The notes: generated by a model from the letters alone, not told the origin. A stretch of 47,768 nt of DNA from Emticicia aquatilis (GCF_014644295.1 NZ_BMKK01000023.1:1-47768); one strand, 5' to 3'; positions 1-8,257 are shown, numbered from the stretch's first letter. Numbers and translations are program-made.

Positions 1-68
1 AAAGGACAACTCCATTTCGCCTTAATAGGGTTCAACCCTACTTCGCTCGGCACATGCAACGTCTCTAC
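1..68. repeat. Interspersed repeat at left end, inverted copy at right end
   Basis: This segment matches the reverse complement of 47701-47768 over 68 bp with one mismatch (C at position 57, where the other copy gives A). Similarity stops at base 69. Inside it, TAGGGTTCAACCCTA (26-40) is a perfect hairpin around one central base. The inner edge ends in CAACGTCTCTAC, which recalls half of the GTAGAGACG-type palindromes common in Bacteroidota intergenic DNA (from memory, not checked). Because the repeat coincides with both window ends, an assembly break at a multicopy repeat is the simplest explanation. Confidence 0.85.
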
Positions 69-76
69 CTGTGCTT

Positions 77-2062
77 TTAAAATATCCTAATTCCACCTTG
101 AATACCCACCCAAGAAGTAAGAGTAGCTCTTTCACCAAAATAATATCCTTGTTTTTCTGAAATCTTCCAGTTGTTTAGTTTACCTAAATCAATTCCTTCA
201 TCTTTGCTCGCTAAGAAATTGAGTGTCGGAGAAACAAACAAAGCAATATGTCGAGTTGCATGAATTTCTAAGCCCAGACTCGCTTTGCTATGTTGGCGTA
301 CATTCCAATAATTGCCATTTTGTTGAATATGTGAAGAAACTACATCAAAATTCAGCCAAAATGTACGGTTTAATTTCCACGCTGTGCCTAAACCATAACC
401 GAGTGAGAAGTCTGGTTTATCCGTCATTCCAAAATTATAACCAGCCGTCAGGATATTATAGAAGCGTTTTACGCCTGTTTTAAAAGTTAAATTAAACCAA
501 TTAACTTCATCAGCACCGAGTTCGAGACGTCGATAACCGCCTTTTCCTGCAAAACTTAAAAGCCCAATCGGAATACTATTTTCGCTTTCTTTAGCAAAAT
601 TGAATAGCCCAATTTGGTAGCCACTTTTTGCTTTTTGAGCAAAATTAAAGAGTGAAATTTGCAAACCACTCATTGCTCCGCCCACAAAATTGGCTGTTCC
701 TGCGATTTGAATTCCTTTAAAATCTTTTCCTACAAAATTGGCAGTACCAGAAATTTGTAGGCCGCTACTATTACCAATCGTGGCATTTGCAGCACCTGCT
801 ACTTGAATGCTGGCATGTGCATCTTGCAAGACAAAATTACCAAATCCTGCGGCTTGAATACCCGAAAAGTTTTTGAGCGAAGCATTACCAAACCCAGCCA
901 TTTGGATTCCACCTGTGCTTCCACCATTAAGATTTCCGAATCCAGATGCTTGAACTCCGTAGAAGTTACGACCATTTATACTGCCAAACCCTGCCATTTG
1001 TACTCCTTTTACGTCTTGTCCAACCAAATTGGCGAATCCAGCAGCTTGAATCCCATAAACTTTTCCTCGAACAGCATTAAAAAATCCACCAATTTCAAGG
1101 CTACGCACGCCCAATGAATAGCCACCGATGATGTTGACAGATACATTGTTGATGACGTTTCCGCTCAGATAGTGATTAGTGCCAATAAAAGGCAAAAACG
1201 AAATCTGAGCAGGGCGATAAATGGTATCACGGATATTGTCAAGATGAATATTTTGTTTGGTCGTAATGAACCAATCCGTTAGGCGTCTTTGCGTAATTTG
1301 GAGCTGTTGTTTGGCGGTATTCCAATATTCTTGGTAATCTATTTTTGGAATCTCAATAATAATAGAATCTTTGGTTTCGATGGGTTCTATTTTAGTTATT
1401 ACAGGTTGAATAACAGGTAAACTATCCAATTTTTTGTTTGGTAATGAATCTATTTTGAAAGAAATCAGCCGAGCGATGGTATCAACCTTTGGAAGTTTTG
1501 GAGTAGCTAAAAGTTTGATATTAAGTATTTTATCTTGTTTTGAGCGAATTAAGATACGCTCATCTTGGTAGTTTTGTTTTCTGACTAACAAATTCACGTT
1601 ATTCAGTTCTTTCGGGATTTTTAGACGGTAGTAGCCATATTGATTCGATACGGCAGAGGCAAGTGTTACGGGTTCGTAGATACTCGCTTTCTCAATTTTT
1701 AAGCCCGTTTCTCCGTCTGAAACGTAGCCCATTACGAAAAAATCTTTCTGTGGCTCTTCGCTTGCTTTTTTTAGAATGATGTAATTATTGCGGTTCTTGA
1801 AAGTGGCCGTATTACCAAAAATATCGCTCAAAATCTCTCTAACAGCTTGGTTTTGTGCCGAAATCGACACTCGTTTTTCGACCGAAAATTCATCAGGATT
1901 ATACGAAAAACTAAAGTTTCCTGCACTGGCAATGCTTTTTAGTGCATTGTCGAGTCTCTCGTTCGAGATTTTAATTGAAATGATTCGTTCGAGCGGTGGT
2001 CGGTTTTGGGCAAAAACTTGGGTGATTGAGAGTAGTAAAAAAAATGTTAATAGCTTTTTCAT
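77..2062 (-). CDS. STN and carboxypeptidase-regulatory domain protein with 16-residue surface repeats
   Basis: This is a secreted or outer-membrane protein and the last gene of the ECF sigma/FecR set. It has a signal peptide ending near VFA/Q, then an STN (secretin/TonB short N-terminal) domain at about residues 28-95, which in related proteins contacts the FecR anti-sigma factor. A carboxypeptidase-regulatory-like beta domain follows (about 110-185), then a Pro/Ile-rich linker. Next come about ten copies of a 16-residue repeat of the form G-[IV]-Q-x-A-G-F-x-N. These resemble the LA_2272 family surface repeats and should form a beta-solenoid. The end (about 510-661) looks like a beta-barrel or beta-rich domain. 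No TonB-receptor plug or barrel is recognisable, so the usual FecA-type receptor is replaced. A predicted ECF promoter lies about 25 nt upstream of the start codon. Confidence 0.85.
   Translation of the reverse strand: MKKLLTFFLLLSITQVFAQNRPPLERIISIKISNERLDNALKSIASAGNFSFSYNPDEFSVEKRVSISAQNQAVREILSDIFGNTATFKNRNNYIILKKASEEPQKDFFVMGYVSDGETGLKIEKASIYEPVTLASAVSNQYGYYRLKIPKELNNVNLLVRKQNYQDERILIRSKQDKILNIKLLATPKLPKVDTIARLISFKIDSLPNKKLDSLPVIQPVITKIEPIETKDSIIIEIPKIDYQEYWNTAKQQLQITQRRLTDWFITTKQNIHLDNIRDTIYRPAQISFLPFIGTNHYLSGNVINNVSVNIIGGYSLGVRSLEIGGFFNAVRGKVYGIQAAGFANLVGQDVKGVQMAGFGSINGRNFYGVQASGFGNLNGGSTGGIQMAGFGNASLKNFSGIQAAGFGNFVLQDAHASIQVAGAANATIGNSSGLQISGTANFVGKDFKGIQIAGTANFVGGAMSGLQISLFNFAQKAKSGYQIGLFNFAKESENSIPIGLLSFAGKGGYRRLELGADEVNWFNLTFKTGVKRFYNILTAGYNFGMTDKPDFSLGYGLGTAWKLNRTFWLNFDVVSSHIQQNGNYWNVRQHSKASLGLEIHATRHIALFVSPTLNFLASKDEGIDLGKLNNWKISEKQGYYFGERATLTSWVGIQGGIRIF
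545..1075 (-). repeat. Tandem 16-residue repeat array within the STN protein gene
   Basis: About ten consecutive units with a 48-bp period. Successive units begin GIQAAGFAN, GVQMAGFGS, GVQASGFGN, GIQMAGFGN, GIQAAGFGN, SIQVAGAAN, GLQISGTAN, GIQIAGTAN, GLQISLFNF and GYQIGLFNF. Spacing is 16 residues apart from single-residue slips. The last two units change AGFxN to xLFNF, as expected for a capping region of a solenoid. Confidence 0.8.
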
Positions 2063-2092
2063 AAATTCTAAAAATGTGTTGTTTGAAGCTAT

Positions 2093-2119
2093 GACATTTT
2101 ACTTTTGATTTTCCCCTAT
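2093..2119 (-). promoter_or_regulatory. Predicted ECF sigma promoter of the STN gene
   Basis: On the minus strand ATAGGGG (2113-2119) is followed after exactly 16 nt by TGTCAT. The same arrangement precedes the sigma operon and the GIN gene. GGGGAA at -35 and GTC at -10 with this spacing fit the general ECF promoter form. Transcription would start about 20-25 nt before the ATG at 2062. Confidence 0.6.
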
Positions 2120-2170
2120 AAAAAAATGATAGAATGAGCGAATTAGTAAATGATTGAATTTTAAAAATCG

Positions 2171-3184
2171 CTATTTTTCGCAGCCATCTCCATCAATGAT
2201 GTACTTTTCTCCTTCGGGCGTAACTTTCAAATTGAGTGTTTCAGCAATTACGTTGAGGGCATTTGGTAGTGTTTCGTTAGTAAAAGTAGTGGTTAGGCGA
2301 CAGCTTTTTATGTTATTATTTTTCAGAATAATCTTCGTATGATAGTTTTCGCTTAAAACATTGATTACGTGTTCGAGGCTCGCATCTTCAAACACAAATG
2401 TTTTGGTTTTGTAGGCAAATGTATTTTTATCAAGCATTACGGCTTTTCTGATAGTATCTTTTTCGACCTCAAATTCAGCTTCTTCGCCTTTAATCAAAAG
2501 CGTCTGCTTTTTTTCGTGCTTAAACTCAACCTTACCAGACTCTACACTCACTTTTACATTTTTGGTGTAGGCTTTTACGTTGAAAGAGGTTCCCAAAACC
2601 CGAATATCTGAGCCGTTGGCGTGAATGATAAAAGGCTTACTTTCATTGCGTTGAACCTTGAAAAAAGCTTCACCTGAAAGGTTGATTTCTCTTGTATCTC
2701 CTTCAAAACCAGCAGGATAGCTTAGATTTGTATTAGCATTTAAGAAAACCACCGAGCCGTCGGGTAGGGTTTGTTCTAATGTATTTTGAGTAGTTTTTAG
2801 ACTAATGATTTCGGGTTCTTTTCTACTTAAAAACAGAGCTAAAATACCCGCCAGTAGTAATGTGATACTCGCTGCAATACGTATCGGTGTGAAGAAAATC
2901 TGCTTGGTAGGCTTCATAGCTACCACTTGTGGCATCACAGCAGGCTGCATCTTAGATTTAACCTTCTTCCAAGCAGCATCAACATTTACGTTTATTTGTT
3001 CGGCTGGATTTTCGGCTTTACTAATGGCAATTTGTGCCAAAATATAGCTGTAATCGTCGAACTCTTTTTGATTGGCAACATCTTTTTTGAGCCAAGTTTC
3101 AACCAATGCCGATTCTTGGGCATCAGTTTCCTGAGCCAAGTATTTACCTAAAAGGTCTTCGGTTATTGGTTGATTTGTGTTCAT
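2171..3184 (-). CDS. FecR-family anti-sigma factor
   Basis: Inner-membrane anti-sigma factor that should bind the ECF sigma factor encoded just upstream and relay a signal from the periplasm. Residues 1-90 form the cytoplasmic sigma-binding region. One transmembrane segment lies near residues 108-124 (ITLLLAGILALFLS). The periplasmic part holds a FecR domain (about 130-225), including a typical SGEAFFKV stretch, and a C-terminal DUF4974-like domain (about 265-330) with the LTTTFTNETLPNALN pattern. The length of 337 aa is normal for the family. It starts 3 nt after the stop codon of the NTF2-like gene, so the two are co-transcribed. The STN gene follows after a 108-nt gap that carries its own predicted promoter. 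Confidence 0.93.
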   Translation of the reverse strand: MNTNQPITEDLLGKYLAQETDAQESALVETWLKKDVANQKEFDDYSYILAQIAISKAENPAEQINVNVDAAWKKVKSKMQPAVMPQVVAMKPTKQIFFTPIRIAASITLLLAGILALFLSRKEPEIISLKTTQNTLEQTLPDGSVVFLNANTNLSYPAGFEGDTREINLSGEAFFKVQRNESKPFIIHANGSDIRVLGTSFNVKAYTKNVKVSVESGKVEFKHEKKQTLLIKGEEAEFEVEKDTIRKAVMLDKNTFAYKTKTFVFEDASLEHVINVLSENYHTKIILKNNNIKSCRLTTTFTNETLPNALNVIAETLNLKVTPEGEKYIIDGDGCEK

Positions 3185-3187
3185 TTT

Positions 3188-3550
3188 TTATTCAGAATAA
3201 TAAACATTTATCTTATAAACTTCTAAGTTTTCATTAAAAGTCATGACTTCTGCGGCTCTTTTATTAGTTGCAGTGTTTAAGTAATAAATTGTTATACCAT
3301 CAATACCAACCAAGAGTTCTATTAATTCAAACTTTAGATTTGGGATTCGTTCTAAACCAATCGTCCAATATTTTCTAACTTCCTCTTTACCCACCACAAT
3401 ACCGTTGCTTTGCGGATAAAGTTTAGCTGCCATCGGGGTAGTAATAGAAAAATCATCGGTATAATGACTCAAAATTCTATCGAGGTCATGCGAGTTCCAT
3501 GATTCAATCCATTCGTCGGCAAATGCTTTTGCAAAATCAAGTGTTATCAT
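3188..3550 (-). CDS. NTF2/SnoaL-like small protein between sigma factor and FecR
   Basis: A 120-residue protein of the NTF2-like (SnoaL-like) cone fold. It has the typical start ADEWIESWNSHDLDRILSHY followed by TDDF and the family's alternating helix and strand pattern. There is no signal peptide, so it should be cytoplasmic. Its ATG directly follows the sigma factor stop codon with no intervening base, and FecR begins 3 nt after its end, which suggests translational coupling. Many NTF2-like proteins are small enzymes or ligand pockets. Here the position suggests a regulatory role, because SnoaL-like domains are fused to the C-terminus of some ECF sigma factors in other phyla (ECF41-type). 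That function is inferred only from position; an unrelated metabolic role is possible. Confidence 0.85.
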   Translation of the reverse strand: MITLDFAKAFADEWIESWNSHDLDRILSHYTDDFSITTPMAAKLYPQSNGIVVGKEEVRKYWTIGLERIPNLKFELIELLVGIDGITIYYLNTATNKRAAEVMTFNENLEVYKINVYYSE

Positions 3551-4117
3551 CTAATTCAAAAAAAATAAAAGTAATGGTAAATATTCTGCCAACTCTACTC
3601 TCAATATTTTAAGGGCTTTTCCTATCTGATTTTCTACGGTTTTGGGCGAAAGCTCTAATTTTTCGGCAATTTCGTGGTATTTTAATTCCTCAAAACGACT
3701 CATTCTGAAAATCAATTGGCATTGTTCGGGTAATTTCCTAATAGCCTCCTCAATTTTGTGTTCGAGTTCGTTTTTCATGACCGTCTGGCTCACCGATTCG
3801 TACGAAGCATCATAAAAATTGATGGCGTATTGTTGGTGTTCTTCCCGAATCTTCAAATGTTTGATTCGATTCAAGCAATGATTATGCACCGCTCGGTACA
3901 GATACGATTTCAACGAAATAGTGATTTCTAAGTCACTGCGTTTCTCCCAAATACTTAAAAATAGATTCTGTACTATCTCTTCAGCTTCTTCTATCTCTTT
4001 CAGCATCGAATTGGCATAAGTGCATAGGCTTTGGTAATATTTCCGAAATGTTTCTTCGAAAATATGCTCATTGCCTTCTCTGATTGCACTAATTATTTCT
4101 TGCTCCGATAAAATCAC
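3551..4117 (-). CDS. ECF RNA polymerase sigma factor
   Basis: A 188-aa sigma-70 family protein of the Bacteroidota ECF type. Region 2 covers about residues 20-90 (core-binding and -10 recognition, with ANSMLKEIEEAEEIVQNLFL). Region 4 covers about 125-180 (helix-turn-helix, LKYHEIAEKLELSPKTVENQ). It ends in the hydrophobic tail LPLLLFFLN that is usual in this group. The start is a GTG at 4117; a stop codon lies in frame just upstream, so no longer form is possible. The gene leads the operon with the NTF2-like and FecR genes. A bipartite promoter-like element lies about 140 nt upstream and matches those of the STN and GIN genes, which suggests autoregulation. Confidence 0.93.
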   Translation of the reverse strand: MILSEQEIISAIREGNEHIFEETFRKYYQSLCTYANSMLKEIEEAEEIVQNLFLSIWEKRSDLEITISLKSYLYRAVHNHCLNRIKHLKIREEHQQYAINFYDASYESVSQTVMKNELEHKIEEAIRKLPEQCQLIFRMSRFEELKYHEIAEKLELSPKTVENQIGKALKILRVELAEYLPLLLFFLN

Positions 4118-4256
4118 CGATTTCTATAAATATTTTGTGCAAACATAAAGTTTTATGTTCAAATTTCTATGGTTAAAGTTGATGAAAGGCAGAAAGTATG
4201 GCCATTTGTGAATTTCTGAAACACACATTTTCTCCAATTTCTGTCTTTTAGATAAA

Positions 4257-4283
4257 GACAACTCAACCAAAAGTTTCCCCTAT
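4257..4283 (-). promoter_or_regulatory. Predicted ECF sigma promoter of the sigma-NTF2-FecR operon
   Basis: On the minus strand ATAGGGG (4277-4283) is followed after 16 nt by TGTCTT. The -35 half lies inside the short palindrome TTCCCCTATGGGGAA (4275-4289), which could also be an operator. The implied leader before the GTG start is about 130 nt. Confidence 0.55.
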
Positions 4284-4319
4284 GGGGAAGATAATTTTTT
4301 GAAAATTTTTTTTAGAGGA

Positions 4320-4346
4320 ATAGGGGGAACGGTTTGTTGGGCTGTC
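4320..4346 (+). promoter_or_regulatory. Predicted ECF sigma promoter of the GIN-domain gene
   Basis: ATAGGGG (4320-4326) is followed after 16 nt by TGTCAT. A start about 8 nt further on gives a leader of about 30 nt before the ATG at 4385. It also rules out translation from the longer TTG reading at 4334. Confidence 0.6.
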
Positions 4347-4384
4347 ATAGTACCAAACAAATCAATGAAAAAACTATTAGAAAA

Positions 4385-5104
4385 ATGAAAAATCTAAAAT
4401 TCACCTCTGTTGTATTAATAACAGCTTTGAGCCTAAGCATGAGTTCGTGTGATGTACTTCAACAAACCGTTGACCCAAAAGATGCTAAACAGACAACTTT
4501 CGATATAAAGAATTTTGATGGCTTAGAAATTGGAAATGCTTTTGAGATTACGGTTACGAAAGGTAGCGATTACAAAATAAAGGCGTCGGGCGATAGCCGT
4601 GACATTGATGATTTGGTTGTAAAAGAACGCAACGGTACGCTGGAAGTGTATTACCGCAATAATTGGAGATTACGTAGATACAAAATGAGTATCGAAATCG
4701 AAATGCCAACTTTGCGTGAAATTGATTTTTCGGGAGCAACGGAATCAAGCATTAAAGGCTTCGATAACCTCGACGAACTTGAAATAGATTTATCTGGAGC
4801 ATCGAAAGGAACATTTTATACCAGTGCAAAAACGTTTGATATTGACCTATCGGGAGCTTCAACGCTTGAATTGGAAGGGAAAGCCAATAAAATCTACGCC
4901 GAATTATCGGGTGCATCAACCCTTAATGCCTTTAGTACGAATGCTACTGATGCTTCATTGAATCTTTCGGGAGCAAGTAATAGTCGTGTGAGTGTCACAC
5001 AGCAGCTCAAAGTAAAAGCCAGCGGAGCAAGTAAAGTGCGTTATCGTGGCGATGCCAAGGTAGAATCTGACCTTTCGGGAAGTAGTAAGGTGATGAAGGA
5101 GTGA
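4385..5104 (+). CDS. Head GIN domain lipoprotein (DUF2807)
   Basis: A 239-aa surface or periplasmic lipoprotein. The signal peptide ends in the lipobox LSMSSC, so the cysteine is probably lipidated. The mature part matches the head-GIN/DUF2807 family (putative autotransporter-adhesin-like): a start of the form F-x-I-x-NFDGLEIGNAFEITVTKG, then a right-handed beta-helix built from about 20-residue turns marked by DFSGAT, DLSGAS (twice), ELSGAS, NLSGAS, KASGAS and DLSGSS. Such proteins are common in Bacteroidota; their function is not established. The ATG at 4385 is chosen because the lipoprotein signal starts there and because the predicted promoter lies downstream of the alternative TTG. The gene is divergent from the sigma operon and carries the same promoter motif. 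Confidence 0.9.
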   Translation: MKNLKFTSVVLITALSLSMSSCDVLQQTVDPKDAKQTTFDIKNFDGLEIGNAFEITVTKGSDYKIKASGDSRDIDDLVVKERNGTLEVYYRNNWRLRRYKMSIEIEMPTLREIDFSGATESSIKGFDNLDELEIDLSGASKGTFYTSAKTFDIDLSGASTLELEGKANKIYAELSGASTLNAFSTNATDASLNLSGASNSRVSVTQQLKVKASGASKVRYRGDAKVESDLSGSSKVMKE

Positions 5105-5184
5105 TAGTCCGTCGTCCGCAGTCAATTGTCAACAGAAAACATTTCTATTGAACTGTTGACTATCGACTGTTGTTTGTGGACTAT
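5104..5184. repeat. Intergenic inverted repeat of the GACTATT-type family
   Basis: The segment starts ATAGTCC and ends GGACTAT. The arms between (GTCAATTGTCAACAG and CTGTTGACTATCGAC) are imperfectly complementary. The right arm closely matches the reverse complement of 8260-8290 (about 24 of 30 positions), so this is a dispersed family. It fills nearly the whole space between the convergent GIN and 216-aa genes and could also act as a terminator. Confidence 0.65.
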
Positions 5185-5187
5185 TTA

Positions 5188-5838
5188 TCAATTCGCATTA
5201 TAATGATGTAAAAATGAGATGAGACGTTCGTAGCTCAGTAAATCTTCGTCAGTGCCGTTTTTTAGTAGAAAATGGCGATAAATATTCGTAATTGTCGCAA
5301 AATTGCAGTTATCGCTGAGTTTTGCGGCAATTATTCCTTTAAAACACCGATGTACTTGATTATACAAATATCGGCAAGGCATCGTCGGCGAATCATTCAA
5401 GGTCTCTTCAATAAAATTCAGAGAATCGGCTGTATTCAAAAATTCAAAGCCTTTTTCTTCAAAAAAGCTTCTAATTTCCTGCGTAACTTTATCAAAATCT
5501 GCTTGGTTGGCTACTTTGTATCTGAAATATTTAATTTCGAGAAACTTCCCGATGCTAATCACCAATGTATTGGCTGCTGGCCTATACCCAAAACTATTAT
5601 TGAGAAATTGCTGTGCTATTTGTTCAATAAACTCGAATCTTACGCCAAAGTTTACTTCTACCCAAAACACATTTTGTGCTTCTGAAATAGAAAAAATTAT
5701 ATTCTGAAATCCGTTTTGTGTAGATTTGCGGTACTGCTTTTGGTCAGGGACAAAACCAAACCCGTGCGATTGGAAAAAAGTATCCAATTGCTCATAAAAT
5801 TTGGTTTCAAACTGCCTATGTATCATATCTGAATTCAT
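5188..5838 (-). CDS. Unrecognised 216-aa cytoplasmic protein
   Basis: I do not recognise this protein. It has no signal peptide, membrane segment or lipobox, so it should be cytoplasmic. The N-terminal half (about 1-115) alternates helices and strands, with aromatic-rich stretches such as NVFWVEVNFGVRFEF, in a way loosely reminiscent of small DUF4304-like proteins. The C-terminal half is helical and holds two cysteines close together (PCRYLYNQVHRCF). Codon use looks like that of its neighbours. It is divergent from the TonB-dependent receptor gene with 76 nt between start codons, and convergent with the GIN gene. A second ATG four codons downstream (residue 5) is an equally possible start. 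Confidence 0.75.
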   Translation of the reverse strand: MNSDMIHRQFETKFYEQLDTFFQSHGFGFVPDQKQYRKSTQNGFQNIIFSISEAQNVFWVEVNFGVRFEFIEQIAQQFLNNSFGYRPAANTLVISIGKFLEIKYFRYKVANQADFDKVTQEIRSFFEEKGFEFLNTADSLNFIEETLNDSPTMPCRYLYNQVHRCFKGIIAAKLSDNCNFATITNIYRHFLLKNGTDEDLLSYERLISFLHHYNAN

Positions 5839-5914
5839 TTACAAATAAACCTTTGTGGTATCTAAATGTTTAGACTTTAGCAGTAAAATATGTTTTCTTA
5901 TAATTAATATACTG

Positions 5915-8257
5915 ATGTACAGAGGATTTATCACCGTCGTAATTTTGATAGGCACGTGCTTTGGAGTGATTGCCCAGTCGAGTTCAAAAAATACCCCATC
6001 GGCTTCACAAACTATCCGTGGAAAAATAATAGATTATGTAAGCGAACAACCAGTCGTTGGTGCTTCAATTACGCTTTTAAACTCTAAAAAAGGCACCCAA
6101 ACCGATGCCGATGGTAGTTTTTCGTTCGGAAAAATGCCTATCGGTCGTTATCAAGTGCAAGTAAGTTCGGTTGGCTATGAAAGTCAAACAATATCTGAAC
6201 TTTTGCTTGAATCGGGCAAAGAAATGGTCTTGGAAATCAGACTTCACGCCACTGCCAATCAATTGGCTGAGGCCGTTGTAAGAGCTCCATCGGCTAATCT
6301 TTCGGGAGCGGTTACGAGTATTCAGAGTATTTCAACCGAGCAGATTTTTCGTTATCCTGGCACTTATCTCGACCCCGCACGCTTGGCAACAGCATACGCA
6401 GGTGTAGCCAATTCAAACGACCAGGCAAACGGAATGGTGGTGCGTGGAAACTCACCCAACGGGGTTCAGTGGCGTTTGGAAGGAGTAGAAATCGTGAATC
6501 CAAATCATTTAAGCAATGCGGGAACATTTAGCGACCGAATCACACAAAATTCGGGTGGGGTCAATATTCTTTCTGCCCAATTATTGGGAAACATGAGTTT
6601 TTTGACTGGTGCTTTTCCTGCTGAATATGGTAATGCACTTTCTGGTGTAATGGATATGCGTTTGCGTAAAGGAAACGATAAAGAGCATGAATTTACGGCA
6701 CAAGCGGGCTTAATTGGCATTGATTTGGCCGCCGAAGGCCCGATTGGTAAGAATGGGGCGAGTTACTTGGTCAATTATCGTTATTCGTTTACGGGCTTGT
6801 TGGCAACGATGGGTGTAAAATTTGGCGGAGAAGACATTCGATTCCAAGATTTAGCTTTTAATCTTAATTTTCCGACAAAAAAAGCAGGGACTTTCACACT
6901 TTTTGGAATGGGTGGCTTGAGCAGCAATGTTTTTGCGGCAGTAAGAGATACATCGCAATGGGTTGTTCAAAAAGATGGATTTGATATTAATTACAAAAAC
7001 CAAATGGGGGCTGTTGGGGTGACTCACAGTGTAAATTTAGGTAAAAGAACTTTGTGGAGAACAGCACTTGTAGCTTCGGGGTTGAGTAGTTCGAGAGATG
7101 CTTATATATTGAGTAAGGCTTCTTTTGAAAAATTTCCGACTGACAACGATAATTCTAAGAAAATTAAAAATTCATTTTCTACGAGTTTGAGCTATAAACT
7201 TAACGATAATAATAGTCTGAAAGTTGGTGTATTTGTCACGCATCAGTACGACAAACTTTTATCGGTTTCGGAAAATACTTTCAAAGCTGAGGGACATGCT
7301 ACTGGATTGGTACTTCAACCATATTTAAACTTCCATTTATCTCCATTGCCTAAACTTTCGGCAAACGTTGGTTTACACTATCTCAATTATACTTATAATA
7401 AGACAAAGTCTTTCGAACCACGCTTGTCGCTTAGTTATCAACTGTCTAATAATCAGTCGATTAGTGTGGCTTATGGTTTGCATAGCCAATTGCAGCCTGC
7501 TCAATTATACTTTGCTCAATCCGATTTCTTCGATAATAATTTAGCCAATGCTTATTTGGGTTTGACAAAATCGCATCACTATGTACTGAGCCATCAATAT
7601 ACTTTCAAAAAAGGCTCATATTTCAAGACCGAGCTTTACTTCCAGAAAATATTCAATGTGCCTACTTTTAGTGGTAATTCTGCCTTTTCGGCTTTAAATA
7701 TCATAGAAGAATATCAGTCGGCCAATTTGCGTAATTTAGGTGATGGCGAAAACTACGGTATTGAATTTACTTATCAACAGTTTCTGACGAATGGTTTTTA
7801 TGCCCTTACAAATGCCACATTGTATCGTGCCTACACAATTAATGATGGTGTAAGACGAAACAGTCGATATAACGGAAAGCATATTTTTAATCTGACGATT
7901 GGAAAAGAGTGGGAGAGAAGCAAAAATCGAATGTTGGGGGCAAGTGTGCGAGTAGTATGGCTTGGAGGATATTATGAAAGGGAAATAGACGAGAAAATTT
8001 CTATTGCACGACAAAATTTGATATACAAAGATGCTTACGATTTTACGGTAAAACAACCCGATTATTTCCGACCAGATTTTCGTATTTATCTGAAAAAATC
8101 GAAGGAAAAGTATTCTCGTACGCTGGCTTTGGATATCCAGAATATAGCTAACTATCAGAATGTTTCGTTTAGTTATTATGATATATTACAGAATAAAATC
8201 GTTAGACAATACCAGCTTGGCTTGATTCCGATTTTGAGCTATCGCTGGGAGTTTTAA
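5915..8257 (+). CDS. TonB-dependent outer-membrane receptor with carboxypeptidase-like N-terminal domain
   Basis: A 780-residue outer-membrane receptor that should take up a ligand using TonB energy. The ATG at 5915 gives a good signal peptide (MYRGFITVVILIGTCFGVIAQ). The in-frame TTG-initiated extension to 5855 would bury it. Domains: carboxypeptidase-D-regulatory-like domain (about 32-115; GKIIDYVSEQPVVGASI and TDADGSFSF), TonB plug (about 125-250; MVVRGNSPNGVQWRLEGVEI), then a beta-barrel rich in aromatic-ended strands up to the final SYRWEF, whose terminal phenylalanine is the usual outer-membrane insertion signal. There is no SusD-like partner next to it, so it is not a typical glycan-uptake locus. 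The substrate cannot be told from sequence. Confidence 0.92.
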   Translation: MYRGFITVVILIGTCFGVIAQSSSKNTPSASQTIRGKIIDYVSEQPVVGASITLLNSKKGTQTDADGSFSFGKMPIGRYQVQVSSVGYESQTISELLLESGKEMVLEIRLHATANQLAEAVVRAPSANLSGAVTSIQSISTEQIFRYPGTYLDPARLATAYAGVANSNDQANGMVVRGNSPNGVQWRLEGVEIVNPNHLSNAGTFSDRITQNSGGVNILSAQLLGNMSFLTGAFPAEYGNALSGVMDMRLRKGNDKEHEFTAQAGLIGIDLAAEGPIGKNGASYLVNYRYSFTGLLATMGVKFGGEDIRFQDLAFNLNFPTKKAGTFTLFGMGGLSSNVFAAVRDTSQWVVQKDGFDINYKNQMGAVGVTHSVNLGKRTLWRTALVASGLSSSRDAYILSKASFEKFPTDNDNSKKIKNSFSTSLSYKLNDNNSLKVGVFVTHQYDKLLSVSENTFKAEGHATGLVLQPYLNFHLSPLPKLSANVGLHYLNYTYNKTKSFEPRLSLSYQLSNNQSISVAYGLHSQLQPAQLYFAQSDFFDNNLANAYLGLTKSHHYVLSHQYTFKKGSYFKTELYFQKIFNVPTFSGNSAFSALNIIEEYQSANLRNLGDGENYGIEFTYQQFLTNGFYALTNATLYRAYTINDGVRRNSRYNGKHIFNLTIGKEWERSKNRMLGASVRVVWLGGYYEREIDEKISIARQNLIYKDAYDFTVKQPDYFRPDFRIYLKKSKEKYSRTLALDIQNIANYQNVSFSYYDILQNKIVRQYQLGLIPILSYRWEF

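Noticed and set aside
4334-4384. Longer start (TTG) for the GIN-domain lipoprotein
   Set aside because: It would lie within the predicted promoter and would bury the lipoprotein signal peptide that begins at 4385.
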